DNA of 64,000 bases from G963668655 sp963668655 (GTDB lineage: Bacteria > Myxococcota_A > SURF-8). A model generated the notes under the pieces. The model did not search any database, had not been told where the DNA came from, and was given only the letters and a program-made list of their open reading frames with translations. Shown one piece after another: positions 10,201 through 25,200 of this stretch (positions within the stretch are counted from its first letter, which is position 1; each line of letters begins with the position of its first letter). The stretch is from the NCBI GenBank assembly GCA_963668655.2, contig CAXXPQ010000004.1:992001-1056000 (forward strand), given 5' to 3'. The position numbers and the translations under genes were made by a program.

Positions 10201-13200
10201 GCGGTTCCTGATCCAGGAACCATTCGTAGCCGGAGATGGAGGACTGGTTGTCGAAGGCGCTCCAATCGAAACTGATGACCCGGTCCGCATACCAGAGATC
10301 CGGATCCGGATGGGTGGAAGAAGAGATCGTCGGCGCCGCAGGCGGCGAAGCGTCCGGAGTCGTTTCGTTTACTACGATCGAGGAACGAGAAACGTTGCCG
10401 TTCATATCCACCGCATCGACACGGACATACCAGGTTTCATTGTCGCCGACATCCAATACGAAGGAATTGGCGAAGACATCCGCATCGTTGATCCTGGAAC
10501 CGTAGGCCTCGATCTCGCGGATAACCAGATAATCGTTGGAGGTATTGAACGGATTCTCCGTCACACCGTCAACGAGCAGACCCACACCTTCCAGATTGAA
10601 GCCGTTCGTACTGCCGTCCTGGCGCTCCACCTGATGTCCCATGTAGCCGCGATCCGCGCGGTAATCCGTCCAACCGCGCATTTGGATCTCGCCGCCGCCG
10701 ACCAGGTAACCGAAAAGTTTCTCCCGCTTGAAGATTCGATTGTCGCCGTCGTAGAAATGCACGGCGATCTTGGAGATGACCTGTTCCGGCTCCGCCGGGT
10801 TGAACAGCCACTTGATCTCGTCCAGTTGCGGCTGGTAGATGGCGTAGTACGAGCCGAGATTTCCGTCCACGGCCAAATGGCAACTGGCTCCGATTCCAGG
10901 GCGGCTGCCAACGCAGTTCGCGGTAAGCAGGTTCTGGAGTTTCCCGACATCCTGGGAAGCGTACACGTTGTAATGGTCTGCATCTCCCACCAGATCCCAG
11001 GAAACCGTTACCTGGCCGAAGCCTTCCTCGTCCGGAATCAGGCCCTGCGCAGTCAGATAACCGACATCGTAATTGGCGATGGCGGCCGGATTCTGCGGAA
11101 TCGTCGGCGCGGAGAAATCCTCGCAGACCAGCGGAGTGGACGTCACCCAGTTGTTCTCGATTCCCAGGTTGTCCACGCACTTGTACCGGAAATGATAGGT
11201 TTCTCCCGGAATCATGCCGGAATAGTAGTAGCTTTGGGCATTCGCCGCCAGAATGGCGCTGTTCCCAGGATCGGGAGCCACCCAAGCGTCATTTCCCTGC
11301 TTCCACTGAAGAACCACTTCCCGAACACCTGTCGTTTCATCATAGGGAGCGGGCCAGTCGAGCACGACGCCATAGCCCGAATCCTCGTAGGAGAATCCGA
11401 TGGGGCCGTTGCAAACCGGCGGGGTGATATCCACGATGATGGACTTGGAAACGGTGGCAGACGTGTTTTCTCCGCCGTCCTGGCACTTCATATTAACGAA
11501 CTGCTCGCCGTCGTTTCCGGCCTGCATGGTCCAGGAAATATCCGGGTCGAGTTCGTCATGGATGTAATCGAAGCTGTTCGGTTCCACGCCGTTGGCGATG
11601 GCCAGTCGGATGGGCAGCCAGCCGCCCGGGTCGCTGGCCGTCGGCGTCAACGTAACCGAAAGCGAAGAGGTGTAGGTGGCTCCACCATTGATGGTGAAGT
11701 CGCAACTCGGAGCACCGGTGTCCACCTGAACGGTGAATACATCGGACCAGGGACCGTCGTTCCCCACCAAATCCACTCCGCGGACCTTCACGTACCAGAA
11801 ATCATCCGCCAGATTTTCCGGATGCTCCTGATCGACATGATCCGCAAAGAATTCGTTCGTCTTCGTATTGAACGACGGATCGGTATCCCACCACATCTCG
11901 TACGGAGTCGTGGGGTTCATGCCGCTCAGGGAATCCGTCGTCGGATTCCAGTTCCAGATGGGTTTCGTATTGTTGTTCGGATTGTCCGTCATCAGTCCGG
12001 TCACCTGATCGGGCGGCGTGGTATCGAGGAAGATGTAGGCGTCCGGACTCGCCTTGGTGACGTTGTTCGCATCGTCCCGAATCCAGACATAGACGATACG
12101 AATGCCGTCCTCGCTCGGGCTGAAACTGGGAATCAGGGAATGCGCCGTGGGGGACTCAAAGGACTCGTAATCCCACCAGTTTACCGGAGCGACATCCTCG
12201 TTGCTGAGGTACATCCAGTTGCAATCCGGACCGACGGTATCGATCTGGACCATGACTTCGGTGGATCCTGTATAGGTGTCGCCGCCATTGATGATTACGT
12301 CATTGATGGCGCAGGCCACCGTATCCACCGTAATCTCGCCCAGCGTGGAGGCATCGGAACGATTGCCGGCCTTATCGTAGGCATACACATGCAGGTAGTA
12401 AGTGTCGTCGGCCAAAGCGTCCGTATGCGTAAACTGCGGATACCAGGCATCCGCCAGATCCTCCTGATGAATCCAGGCCGACTGGTCTTCCCGCTCTTCG
12501 TACTTGTTGAGTGCGTTGTTGGTCCAGTAGAGTTTGTAGGTATATTCGTCCCGAAGGTCGGACACCACCACACCCGGGAAGGGTTCCGGGTCGATGGGAC
12601 GCAGCCACTCCCAGGTGGGATAACGGTTGTTCGTAATGGTGACGTAACCGCCCATACCCGGATCGTACACGGACGGCGGACCGGGCAGCGCGTCCGGAGC
12701 GGTCGTATCAACCCACAGCGGACCGACTTCCAGAGCATTTCCCCAGTTTCCGGCGTTGTCCAGCGTCTTGATCCGGATATAGTTGTCCACGCCGTCGGGG
12801 AAACTGCACAGGGCACCCGTCTCGATCTCCTCGTTGGTCTTCTCCTGCGTTCCGGAGCCCGGAGGATCGCATTCCACGAAGTACCCGTCAAGACCCGCCG
12901 TCGCGGTTTCCGTTGTCAGACGCCGCAGACGCAGGTTGTCGAGCTTGATGGACTGCGGCGCATCGGCCATATCATGCTCCTGGAACACGAAGGTCCAGGA
13001 ACGACCGGACATGCTGTCCGTTTCCAGCACGGCCCTGAAGGTGCCTTCGTCCCCGCTGAAGCAGGTGAAGTTGTCCATGCTGCGAACGCCTTCGTAACTA
13101 TAGGCGCCACGCGGCGTGACGTAGCCGTCCACGGACAACGTGCCACCGAAATAATTATCGAAGAAATAGGTCTTCCATCCGTAGGTTCCCGTCGTGTTGG

Positions 13201-16200
13201 GGCACTCGAAGTCGAATTCCAACAGGAACTTCTGGTTGGGAACGTCCATGATGGGAACATCCTGTTCGAGGACGTAGGTATCCAGACCGTCTCCGGAAGT
13301 TGTTTCCGCCGACATGACCCAGCCATGCGAACCGTCGAAGGAAGTATTTTCGCGCATGACGCAGGATCCGTCACCGCAGAACTCGTCTTCGGAGTACCAG
13401 TTGACGGCGTCCCAATCGTAATCCTGTTCCGCCTTCTCGAAACCGGCGTTCTCGAATCCGTTGTTCCAGTTTCCGGCATAGTCGAGAACGTCATGGGTCA
13501 TGGAATACATGGTTCCCACATCCATGGGAGCCGTCCAGGAAAGATCGACATCCCCGGAAGCCGAAGCCAGGTTCCAGAGGCCGACCTCATGTCCGGATTC
13601 GATGGTGACCGCATCAACCGCGTTGGGCGCGTTCGTGTCAGCCAGACTATCGGAATACAACGTGCCGCCGTGCTCGATTCGTCCGACGCGGAAGTCATCG
13701 AACTGCGGTCCACTGGAATTGTTCGAAGAGAACACACCCGATTTTCCGGCCGGCAGCGGCTCAGGATCGTGATAATCGATGACGAGGTAGTCGTTCAGGA
13801 AGCACTGGATGTGCTCGGCGTCCGCTACGGCCTTCACCATCATGTTGAGACCCACGTCCACCGGCCGAATCACCTGGGTTCCCGGAATGCCCTCGCCGTA
13901 CGGATCGAAGGAATTCTTGTACAACCGGACGCCGCCAGTGCCGGAATCGTTGCTTACCGCACAGATGTAATAGTTGGAATCGTCCGTATAGCGGAACAGA
14001 ACTCCAACCAGCCCGCTGTCGTAGTTCGTGAATTCGACGGACGTGACGGCCTCGACGACGGACAGGTCGTCGTAAACCAGTCCCGTGGTCGTACCGCTGT
14101 TGAAATCGTTCAGGTATCCACTGATAAGACCCCAGTTGCCTATATCTCCACCGACGGCGATGGAGTATGCATCCAGGCCGCTGGTGAACTCATCGAAATT
14201 GTCGTACCATCCATCGATGGCTTTGTAGTTTCTGTCGCCGCTTCCGACGGAAGCCATGGCGACGCTCCGCCAGGACGGCCAGGGGAACACGCCGGTTTCG
14301 GCGTAGGTCGTGCTGTCCGCATACTGCACCGAGGCCGGACCGTCCACAACGATCATCTGTCCCGGATAGACGGACATCAACTTGCCGTAACCTGGATAAC
14401 CGCCGCTGGCGTCACCCATGGTGATCTGGCTGATTATCAGCGATCCGTCCGTATCGTACAGACGATAGGCCACTTCGGGATCCCACGTCGCGATCGTCGC
14501 CCAGTTGGCTTCTTGCGAAACCGTGAAGGCATTACCCCAGAACATGCGGGGCATGAACTGCTCGCCATCGTACCCGGAGGCGCTGGGCAGGCTTCCGGCG
14601 ACGATGGGATTGTCCGCCGAAATCCGCCAGGTCGGACCGTTGCCCAAAGTTCCGGCCGTCTGGGTGAGAACGTCACCACGATAGCAGCTGCCGGTCCATT
14701 CCGCGCCGCTGGAATTGAATCCGTGGATGTTCGTCCCGTCTTCCAGACAGATGACATACAGCAGATCGTTGGGTGTCCCCATGGTTTCCAGAGCCGGCGG
14801 AGCCAGCGGCTGGAAGTCGTCGCCGTTCACTCCGCCCGTACTGACATAAGCCAGAACCGGTGCGCTGGATTCGATCATCAGCGCCGCGTAGGGCGGAACG
14901 GACAGAGTCAATCTTCGATGCTGCATGCGTTTGAATGAACGCGTATCCAACGGTGTCGGATCGTTGCCGTTGAAGATATTCACCGTCGCTTCGTCCATGG
15001 CCAGAATATCCAGCACGACGGAGGTTTCACCGCGCTCCACGTAGAAAGCATGCTTGTCGGCGGCGAAGGCTTCCGACACCAGCGAACCGCCGATTTCCTG
15101 GCTGTTCGCCTTGGCCGTAAAGGGCCCCGTACCGACGAATTTCGTGCTCGGCGAGAGATCCGCGGCATCGACCGCGTGGCTCTGTCCTCGATCCAGATAA
15201 ATCGTGGTTCCGTCGCCGTACAGAACCTTGTTGTTGTTGACGTACGAGGTGACGATAACGCCGGTTTCCGCGACCTGCTGGCTGACCACGTACTGCGCGT
15301 AGCCCGGATCCGGCGGGGTCATCCGGTTGCCGGCTTCGATGTAATCGTAGTGATGCTGCAAAGTCATGCCGCCGCCATCGGCGTCCGCCGTGGCCGTCAA
15401 CAACGCATCCGCCGTCCGAGCGTGATCGCCGATCACGAAGGTTTGGGGCGGTCCGAAGTTGGCGTAAATGGTGGAATACGGCGGATTCGGATCCGTGTAC
15501 ATGGCTTTGACACGGAACCGGTAGGGTTCGTAGGCGGAAAGATTCTTGATGAGGAAACCATCCGATCCGCCCCAATCCGTGTAAGTGCGCCAGACTTCGG
15601 CGCTGCCTTCAAGTTTGCCGTCATAGTCCACGTACATGGACGTATAACCGTCCTCGTAAATGGCATAAAGCGTGTCCACTGGATTGCCGGTTACGTCCAC
15701 GCGCAAGATCAGGCGCGCAGTGTCGGATTCCGTATTCAGCGGCTCCATGTATGTGGAATCCACCATGGGCGCTTCGGGCACCGTCAGGGCGAGAATCTCG
15801 ACCTGCGAAGTCGTGGGACTGGAAACGTTGCCTGCGTTGTCGTAGGCCCAGACGGTCATATCCCAGGATCCGCGACTCAACGGAGCCGCATGCGTGAACG
15901 TCTGATCCGGATAAGTGACCCAGGCCTCATCACCGGTTTCGCTCAGATCGGACTTGTCCCATTTCAGGCGGAACGTATCGAAGGCGCGCGGGCCGGATTC
16001 GCCGTCCGGCGTCCAGTTCCAGGTCCAGGTGGGCATGACTTCGACGGTTTCCGGAGCCCCGGTCGTCAGATCCGTCACGGCCTGCGGCGCGGTGGCGTCG
16101 AAGAAAATGTCGTCGGATATCACGTCGGATTCGCTACCCGCCATGTCGCGGAAGCGCATGAAGACCGTTTTGGTCTCGTCCGTGCCCGGGTCGGGCAGTG

Positions 16201-19200
16201 TCCAGGAAATCGGCGAGGTCTGATCCTGATAGTTCCAGGTCGCCGGCGTGGACGTATCCGACACGGCCACCTGCACCGTCTCGGAAGCCGAGTAGAACAA
16301 CTCGACGTTCGGATCGTTGGTATATTCCGGCCCCGGCGCGGTGGGATCGTTGATGACCACGGAACCGGTCGGAGGCTGGGTGTCGACGAGCATTTCCACG
16401 GAGGGAGACTGGGAAGAGTTGCCCGCCTTGTCGTAGCCGACGATCCGGAAATTCCAAAGGCCGTCTTCCATCTCGCGCGGGACACTGTCCGTCGTCGCCG
16501 TGGTGTAATGGAAATCGGAAAGAGCGCCCTTCCACCAGTACATCTGGTAGGTGTCCGTGTCGCGGGGACCGGAAAGGCCGTCAGACAGGGTGTCCCAGGA
16601 GCATTCCGGCGTATTGTCGTTCGTGATGCTCGGACAGACCGGCGCGGCAAGCGGCTGCGGGTCGTTCATGTCGATGCCGACGCAGTCGCTGGCGAGGGCG
16701 ATGGAAACGTTGAGGGCCTCGTCCCGGAAGTAGGCGTACAGACACTGGTTCGGGCCTTCCGAACAACTGGTGCTGTAAACGCCGCTGATCCAGGCGCTCT
16801 CCCAGACATCCTCCGGAGTCGTGGCGGGCGTATCCTCCCAGGCCAGCGACATGTAAAGCGTATCCGGGCTGTAGGTGAATTCCGTGGGAAGATCGCAATC
16901 GTTGTACCAGTCCTCACCATAAGCCAGTTCGATCGTTCCGGTCGGTGGCGAAAGGTCCACGGAAACGGTTCCGGGGACGGACGGATTCAACGAGCGGTTC
17001 CCCGCGCGATCGACGGCGTATACCCAGAAGTAATGATCGCCTTCCGGCAGGTCGCCGGGAATGGTGAAGGATGTCGCACCCTCGACCACCGCCGTTCCGT
17101 CCGGATTTCCCTGATCGAGACCGTTCAAGGACCAATAGACTTCGTACTTGTCACATCCCGCGCCCCCCGGATCGGCGGGTTCCGTCCAGGTCCACAGCGG
17201 CGTCTCGCTGTTCGTCGGCGTACGATCCGCCGTCGGAGCCGCCGGAGAATCCGGGCGCTGACGATCGAGATAAATGGGAGCGATATACGGCGCGGAAGTA
17301 TTGATGGCGTCCCGGCACCACAGATAGACATTATGCGGTCCATCGTTCTGGGAAACGATGACGGGTTCGGAAGGATCGAACAGAATGTTCCAGGGCCAAT
17401 CGTCGATGGCACCGCCCGGATTGCTGTACGTTTCCCACGTTCCCACCGCCACGGCAATATTGGTCAGCATGAATTCATCCGCCGGGCCGTTCTCGACCGT
17501 GACGGTATTCATGAGATCGGCAAGGACATCCACGCTGTTCGTGTACCCGGAACCGTCGCCCAGCGTCATCTCGCAGATCGGAGCATGGGTGTCCATGATG
17601 CAGGAATCCGTGAAGACGGAGATGTTGCCGCCGCCGTCTTTCAAGCGAAGCGAGACGGTCTTGTTGCCGTCCACGTCGGAAAGCTGCCAGCTGATCGGCG
17701 TATCCAACGTACACCATCCACCGACCGGAACGGCGCAGACACCCGTGGTGGTCCAGTTTCCGCTTTCGTTCTTGATCTGCATCATTACCGGACCCCAGGG
17801 ATCCGATCCGGTGATGTCCAATGTCACCCAGCGGTCGTTGACGTATCCCAGCGGCGTCTTTTCACGGATGGAAACGGAGCCCGAGGGCGGCGTGGTATCG
17901 AGAATGATATCATCGGTGATCTGCGCCGTCTGCGTATTGCCGCCACCGTCTCTAATCTGCATGTAGACGGTATTGGCCACGCCCTCCAGTCCCTCCAGCG
18001 AATGATTCTGGAAGGGCTGATCGGCCAGCGACCAGGTTCCCGGCCAGTCCACGCCGTTGTTGCTGAAACGCACCTGAATAGGCGCCCAGTTCTCCACCGG
18101 CACCGAAGCCACGTCGATATAAAGATCCACGAGCTGACTGGCGGTTCGTACCGGCTCCGTTCCCGGCGGGCTCATGCCGTCCGGCCAGATGGTGAAGGAT
18201 CCGCTCGGAGGCTGCGTATCCAGAATAATGCTGGCGGAACCGCAGTGCATTTCCTGAAAACCGCCGTCCAGAAGAACGTTTCCGCCGCCGTCGTAGGTTT
18301 TCACGTACACGTTCCGCGTGGCCACGATCTCGCCGCCACCATAGGTAAGACTGAACGCGTGCGGATTGGGCAGCACGGCGACGGAATCGCCGTGAGTCAG
18401 GGCGGCCAGGTTGGTTGTGTTTCCGGCCGCGACGTACGTGATGGGGTTCCACTGGTCCGTTGCGTTTACGGTGATATTCACACTCGGACTGGCCGTCCGA
18501 GCCTGTCCACCGTTGATGGAGACCGTGCAGGTCGGACCGGCGTCGTCGTAGATGATGGTGTCTTCCAACGTAATCATATGATCGCCGCCGTCGTAGAAGT
18601 TGATCCAGACGTGCGGATCCGCCGGGTTGATGGTCCATCCCATGTCGGCAACGGTGTAGCGGCCGACGGTCGGCATCCAGATGAAGCTGTCGTTGCTGAC
18701 TTCCATCCCGGTGGGCGTCCACAGATCGGTGGCGGACACGTTCAGGGTGACACTCGTCGAATTGGTGTACAGGGCGCCTCCATTGATGCTGAAGGACGAG
18801 ACGGGCGCCTTGTTGTCGAATACGATGCTGTCCGTAACATCCGCCACGGTGACGTTGCCCACGTCATCCCGGAAGCGGGCATAGAGCGTCCATTCCTTGT
18901 TGGTTGCACTGGAGAGCCCCCAGGTAGCCACGGGATACGGAGCCCAGGAAGCCGCCCCCGGATCGACGATGGGCGATTCGCTGATCGCCACGTCCACGGC
19001 CTCGGCGACGTCCATGGAAAGCGTCAAGGTCTGGCTGTCGGTGAATTTCTTCGTCATTTCCGCGTTGTATACGCCGGCGATCTCGAAGTCGTTCACGGTC
19101 GGCGGCGCGGTATCGATGGTGATGGGCGTCGCACCGGCCGGGAATTTCAGCGAGGTGACGCTTTCATTCCCGTTGAAATCCAGCGCCGTCACGTAGGCGA

Positions 19201-22200
19201 ACCACTGCCCGTCCGGAAGCGGATCGCTTTCGAACGTGGTGCTGACGTCCGTGCGGGTGACGTATTCCACCAAATGATCGTTCGGCGGAGCCAGGTCGGA
19301 ATACAGATCCACGCGGTACTGTTCCACGCCAGAGGCATACGTGATCGTCTCCACCTTCATGAGCTTGGCGTCGTCCAGCAGGCCCGTTCCCGTGCATTCC
19401 GCCTTGAAACGGATCTTGCTCATGCCCGGATTCACGTAGAAACCATGGGAAAGCGGCGTCCAGGTCGTCCGGTCCGTTTCGATCCACGGCATGAAGGTGT
19501 CGCTCCACGTCGCACCGTTATAGACGGCCGCTTTGATCCGAACCGTATCGCTGGTCCCGGAACGTCCCCTGGCGCTGAGGTAATAGTAGCCGCCCGTGGA
19601 GGGAATATTCACTTCCTGCCAGAGTTCACCGGCCTGGATCCATTCGTAGGCGGCTTGTCCCTCGAACCCACCCGCCGGAAGAATCCGAGGAGCATTGTTG
19701 ATGTTGCTGTCTCCCCAGGAGGCGGAAAGCTGCTCGAATCCTCCGTCGGCCAGCATGTTCTGGCTGTTGCCTTCCAGATCGTGAAGTTCGGCGAAATAGA
19801 AGTGCTGGCTGCCATTGTCGGTGGGATTGTTCCACTCCAGGGAAAGCGTGTTGTCGTTCGTACGCCCGGCGGCGGGAAGTCCGGCCACCAGAGTCGGCAC
19901 GTTCGGAACGGCCTTGTCCTCGACTTCCAGATCCACCATGCCGCCCGGAGGCAGGTAGGGCGCGACCTGGAAATTGTCGAAGTAGGCCGGGGCCGGACTG
20001 CCCACGGCTCCGGCGTTCTTGTAGGAAACGAAACCCACCTTGCCCGTAAAGGCCTCAACACTGGATATTCCGGTGTCGCGAACGAAGAAGGTCTGGATAT
20101 CGTTGACGAAGAAGCGCAACTCGGCGCCGACGGCGATGACCTTCAGCCGGTACCAGGTATTGGTATCCACCGTCAGATCTTTCTCCCTCCATCGGCTGGC
20201 CGGATCGTGATCGTTGCGATCCAGGAGAACCACATCCTGCTGAGGAATCAGCATGAACGTGTAATAGGAACTGGTGTTGGCGCGACGGACGATCATACCG
20301 AAACCGTCGTCGTCCATTCCCTTGACATCCACCTCGGCCACGAAATTCGTGAACTCGCGGTCGTAAAGAATCGCCGTATCGGAATCCGTTTCCCCGTCAT
20401 CCATCAACATGGGATTCGGTCCCGCCGCGATGGTCCATTCCTCCCCTGCGCCGCCACCGATGTTGGCGTTCCAGGCGGGAACATAATCGTCGAGACTGCC
20501 CGAATCGTAGGAATCCGCCACGCCTCCAACGGGCGCGAAAGGTTCGTCCACGGCGATATCGGCGCGGTGAAGCGTCTGATATTCGCCGTATTCCCGCGCC
20601 AGCGTTTTCAGATCGTCGCCACTAAGCGGAACCGGCCCGATGTAAACGGCGTCCACCGCCGTCGCTTCGTTGTGCTTGATGCGGATGGTATGCATGCCCT
20701 GGGCCAGATTCGTGGGCGTATGCCCCGCACCGAATCCGAAGTCCCCGGCCACACCCGTGGTATATGCCACATCGGCGCCGCCATCCAGACTGTAGTATAC
20801 GCGATCATTGTTGGTGCCCGGAAGCTTTCCGGCGATATGAACGGAATAGAAGCCGGGGGTCTGGACATAGAAACTCTGTTCGATGAACTGGCCGGCCGCC
20901 GAGGAAATCATGTAACCGCCGCCGGAGGCGTCCTGATGCGTATGGAAAGTATATCCCGTCCCCAGCGTCTCGAAGTTTTCCGCTTCCATGAACATGCCGC
21001 CGTGGTTGTACCCGATCTGGAGTTCCTTCTTGCCTCCAGGGGCATCCACCAGGCTGAGCGCCAACATATCGGCCGAGGTGTCCGGTTTGGTGCGGTCGAT
21101 GGGAAGAATCGCCTCTCCGGCGCTCAGACTTCCGACCTCTCCGTTGAAACGAGCCTGCACTTTGAACTCGTATAAATCGGAATCGGAAAGCGCTCCGGTA
21201 ACGTAATGGCTGTCGATGACGATACCGTCGGATCCGCCCCAATCCTCGTAGGTGTGCCAAACCTTGGTGGTGCCTTCCAGTCCGCCAAGCTGTCCATCGG
21301 CGCGCACCCAACTGGTGGTCACGTTGGACTCGTAAATGGCGAATTCCGCCACGCCGAATCCCAGAGCGGGATTGATGACCATGCCGGTGGGATCTACGGT
21401 CACATGAATCCGGCCTTTTTCGGAAAGCAGCGGGGGATCCGGCAACGCTTCCACCAAGGGAGGCTGTACGTTGGTTCCCGCGATGAAGACCGAACCGATA
21501 TCGGACCAGCCGGGGCCCGCGCCGGCATCCGCGATGTTGCCGAAGACATCGTAGGCGATGACCTTGGCGTACCAGGTGATGTTCGGCGTCAGTTCTTCCG
21601 TGATCTCGTAACTCAGGCCACTGGTTTCCACACAACGTCCAGGCTGAATCGCACCGGGGCTGTCGGCCCAGCAGATTTTATAGGGATTCGTGGCCCGAAG
21701 CTGCTGGGAATGATAATCGGAGGCCGAACACCAGGTAAAGGTCGGCGTCGTATCGGTGGTGACCACCAGCGCAGGCGGCGGCGCGTCCGGATTGACCACG
21801 TAGGGCGCACAGGTCGGCTTCTGGGGTCCGGTCACATCCATCTTGATGGTAAAAGACATCACGCCGGACGTTCCGCCCGTGTCCTGGTTCCTGACACGCA
21901 GACGATAAGCGCCGGAGGCTGGCTGATTGAGGGTGACGCTGCGGACCGGCGGAGTGATATCTTCCTGCCCCAGCGGTTCACAATGCGGCTCGGAATCCAC
22001 GTTGAAACAGTCCTGCGTTGTGCAGGCGTCCACGCAGTAGTAGAAATGTCCGGGACTGGGAGACGTGGTGTCGGTCCAGGTGCAGGTGGTGGACAGGCTC
22101 GGACCCCACTGGTTGTCCAGGAAGTCGTAGGACGAACAGGTGATCGTCGGGGTCGCCGGAACGGTGCGATCGATGCGGAACGTGAAGGTGCTCATTTCAT

Positions 22201-25200
22201 CGTCCGACTGTCCGCCCGTATCCTTGGCGTAGACGTGCAGATAGGACACGCCGTCGGACACGGTCACGTCGCGGCTTCGTGTCGCATCGCTGTGAATACT
22301 CCAGGAGCACCCCGAGGTATCCGCCAGATCGGCGTTGACGCAACTGTAATACTCGCCCGGACTCGGCCCCGTGGTGGAGGTCCAGGTGCAATGGACCGTC
22401 GAAGACGGCGGGTTGGACCAAACGTCGTTGGTGGCCGTGTCGCAGGAGATCGTCGGGGCCGCCGGCTTCGTGTTGTCGATGTAGAACGGTCCGAAGCTCG
22501 TCTCGGCGCTGTGGTTGTTCTCGCCGTCCACACCGACGACATGCACGTACCAGGGCTGCGCATCGCTTGCCAGGGGAGCCGTCGTATAGGACAGCGTGGT
22601 TCCGTCCGGGGTGAAGGTGCCTGGAGGATCTTCGGGATCGAAGGCATAACTGACATTATGATCCCAGGCGACGTAGTGAAGCGCGATATCGGATTCCACC
22701 GTCTGGGTCTTGTACTCGCGGACGGTCAGGTTGTCGAGCACCAGCTCATTGGCGCTGGTCGGCGCCGACCGGACACGGAGAACCCAGTTGTACGAGGTCG
22801 CATCGGAGGGCATCGTATACATGGAAACTACATGCCCGCGTTCTCCGGCCTCGCACTTGAAACCATTCATGTCCTTCTGGAGCGGCACGGCCGCGTCCGT
22901 GTAGGCGCTGGCTGTTCCACCGTAGGAATAGGTGGAATCCAGAATATTCTCGCTACGGAATTCAAGCGCCCATCCGGTTCCATCGGTGACGCTGGGGCAG
23001 TGATAGTCGAACTCCAGGAGGAATTCGCCGTCATTCTGCTTCAAGATCGGGGCGGGAGCCGTCAGGTACTTGGTGGCGGAACTGTTCGCCAGCATGTACC
23101 AGCTCCAGCCGGAAACGGCGCGGCTGTCATTGATCCGCTTGGAACAACTTCCATCGCCGCAGTCTTCGTCGTGAGAGACGCCGGGATCGGTTTCCATATT
23201 GTAAGCCATGGCGCCGTCGCCCCCTTCGAAGGAACCATTCATGAATCCTTCGGAGAGGTTGTTCTGGGCGTCCATGGCGGCCACGGCAACGTGGTACTCG
23301 GAACCGTTCGATTGATACGGCTGCCAGTTGACGGTGACCGTATTGACGTTGTTCCACTGCGCGCCTTCCGCCGGCGTGGTCCCGTTCTTGCCGACAAACG
23401 TGGGAGCATCGACATCGCGGGCATCGGAGAGCAGGTAGTTCCAAACGCCTCCCTCCTGCTTTCCGGACAGGCTGGTAAGCTTGAAGTTGTCAAATTTCGC
23501 GCCTAACAGATCGCTCGCCAGTCCAACGAGAATACCGTTCTCGATGACCAGAGGAGGCTCGGTGGAACGCTCGCCCACCAGCACGTCGTCGATATAGCAG
23601 CGATAAGAACGCCCGGTAACGACAGCTTTGACCCGGTGCCAGGTGCCCAGGGCGTAGTTGAGATCCGTGCGATGATCCGCCCAGGAGCGCACGCCGGATT
23701 CCACCACGGAAATACCGGCCTTGATTCCCTGACTTCCTGAACCGTACATGCACTGATACGACTGCCCGGAAGCCTGGTCTGCGAATACGATACCGGAGTA
23801 TCGCACGCTTCCCGTCCGCTTGACGTCCGCTTCCACAATGTAGTGACTTGTGGGCAGGGAGGCCAGCGGTTCGCCGTCCGCGCCGAATGGAATGGCCAGA
23901 ATCTTTCCAAGATTCGTGGCCGTGGTCTGCGCCATGACACCCACGCTTTCGGTCCAGGAACCGGTGTACGGCGTCCAGGTGTCGGCATAAGTGCCGTCGC
24001 TGAAACGATCAAGCGCGCCTCCCGCCGACACGAATTCCGGTTTATGCACCCCGGCGGAACCGGTATAGGCGTGGTAGCCGGCGAAATGCTGGGCCAGCGT
24101 ATGCTTGTAAACGATGTTCTCCACGCTGGTTTCAAGGTCGTGCGTATAAAGGAAGTGGCCGTCCGTGAACAGCGTCCCCAGGTTGGCGCTGGCGTCCTGA
24201 TTCATCAGGAAGGTTCCCACCGGATCCTCGGTCCAGATGGGACTTGAATCCGGCCAGTCGGCGGCGCGATAGATCGTGACTTTTCGTTCGTCGTTGTCCT
24301 GGCCTCCGACGTAGAGGTATCCGCCGTAGTAGGCGATTCCCTCGTGAGTATCGGCGGTCATGGTCTGGAACGATCCCTTGGAAACGACGTTATTGGCCGG
24401 ATTTCCGTTCAGGGAGTACCGGTACACGGCCCCGTTGGTCGAATTCAGGCAATAGACATAGCTTCCGTCCGTCGCCATTCCGGAACAGGATTCCACGGCG
24501 GCGGGAGCGGTGATCGCATGGCCGTTCCAGGCGATATCCGTAGGACTGACCTGGCGAGCCACCCAGGAATACAAGCGGCCTTCCGCTCCGTTTTGCGAAT
24601 AGAATCGATTCCGATGGAAATCGTAGGCGATTCCGCTGACCATGCCTTTAAAGGGCGTCAAGGCGGAGAAGTCCTCCGGATAGTAGGCGACGATTCCCGT
24701 CTCGATGCCGTTCGGATTGAAATAGGCCGTGGCGGGAACGCTGGTGACGATCTCCTGTCCCGCCAGCACGTTCGTGATCTTGACCTTGCCCGGATGCATG
24801 CTGTCGCCGCTTCCGATGAAACTGCCGCTATCCACGAGCGATCCGCCAGGGGCATACAGTTCCCAGGTGACGGAAACATTGGAACGGCTGGCCAGCGCCA
24901 CGTAATTGGAATCCTCGGCGATCCGGAAACGCGTCCCCATGAAAGAACGGGGCAGCAAGGGTTCGACTTCCTGGCCGTCGCCGTCGTTCGCGCCATAGGC
25001 GGAAATCGGCTTGTCGGCCACGACATGATAAGCGGTTCCGTTGGCCTGATCCAGGTTGTTTTCCCAGTAATTGGTGAGCGGGCCGCAAACCAGACTGCCG
25101 ACCGTACCGCTGCTGCGATAAATCTGCACGCTGGTATTCGCGATCGGGCAGGCGAGATGGAAATACTGGGACGGCACTCCGTAAAACTCGAATCCGGAAG

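Noticed and set aside
7937..14938. A 2,333-codon open frame on the plus strand, and similar long plus-strand frames at 15050-21175, 28511-32656, 21206-23506 and 24344-26851
   Set aside because: They lie wholly inside the giant gene, have Arg/His/Gly/Val-rich sequences without domains or ribosome sites, and arise because the sense frame avoids codons that would give antisense stops.
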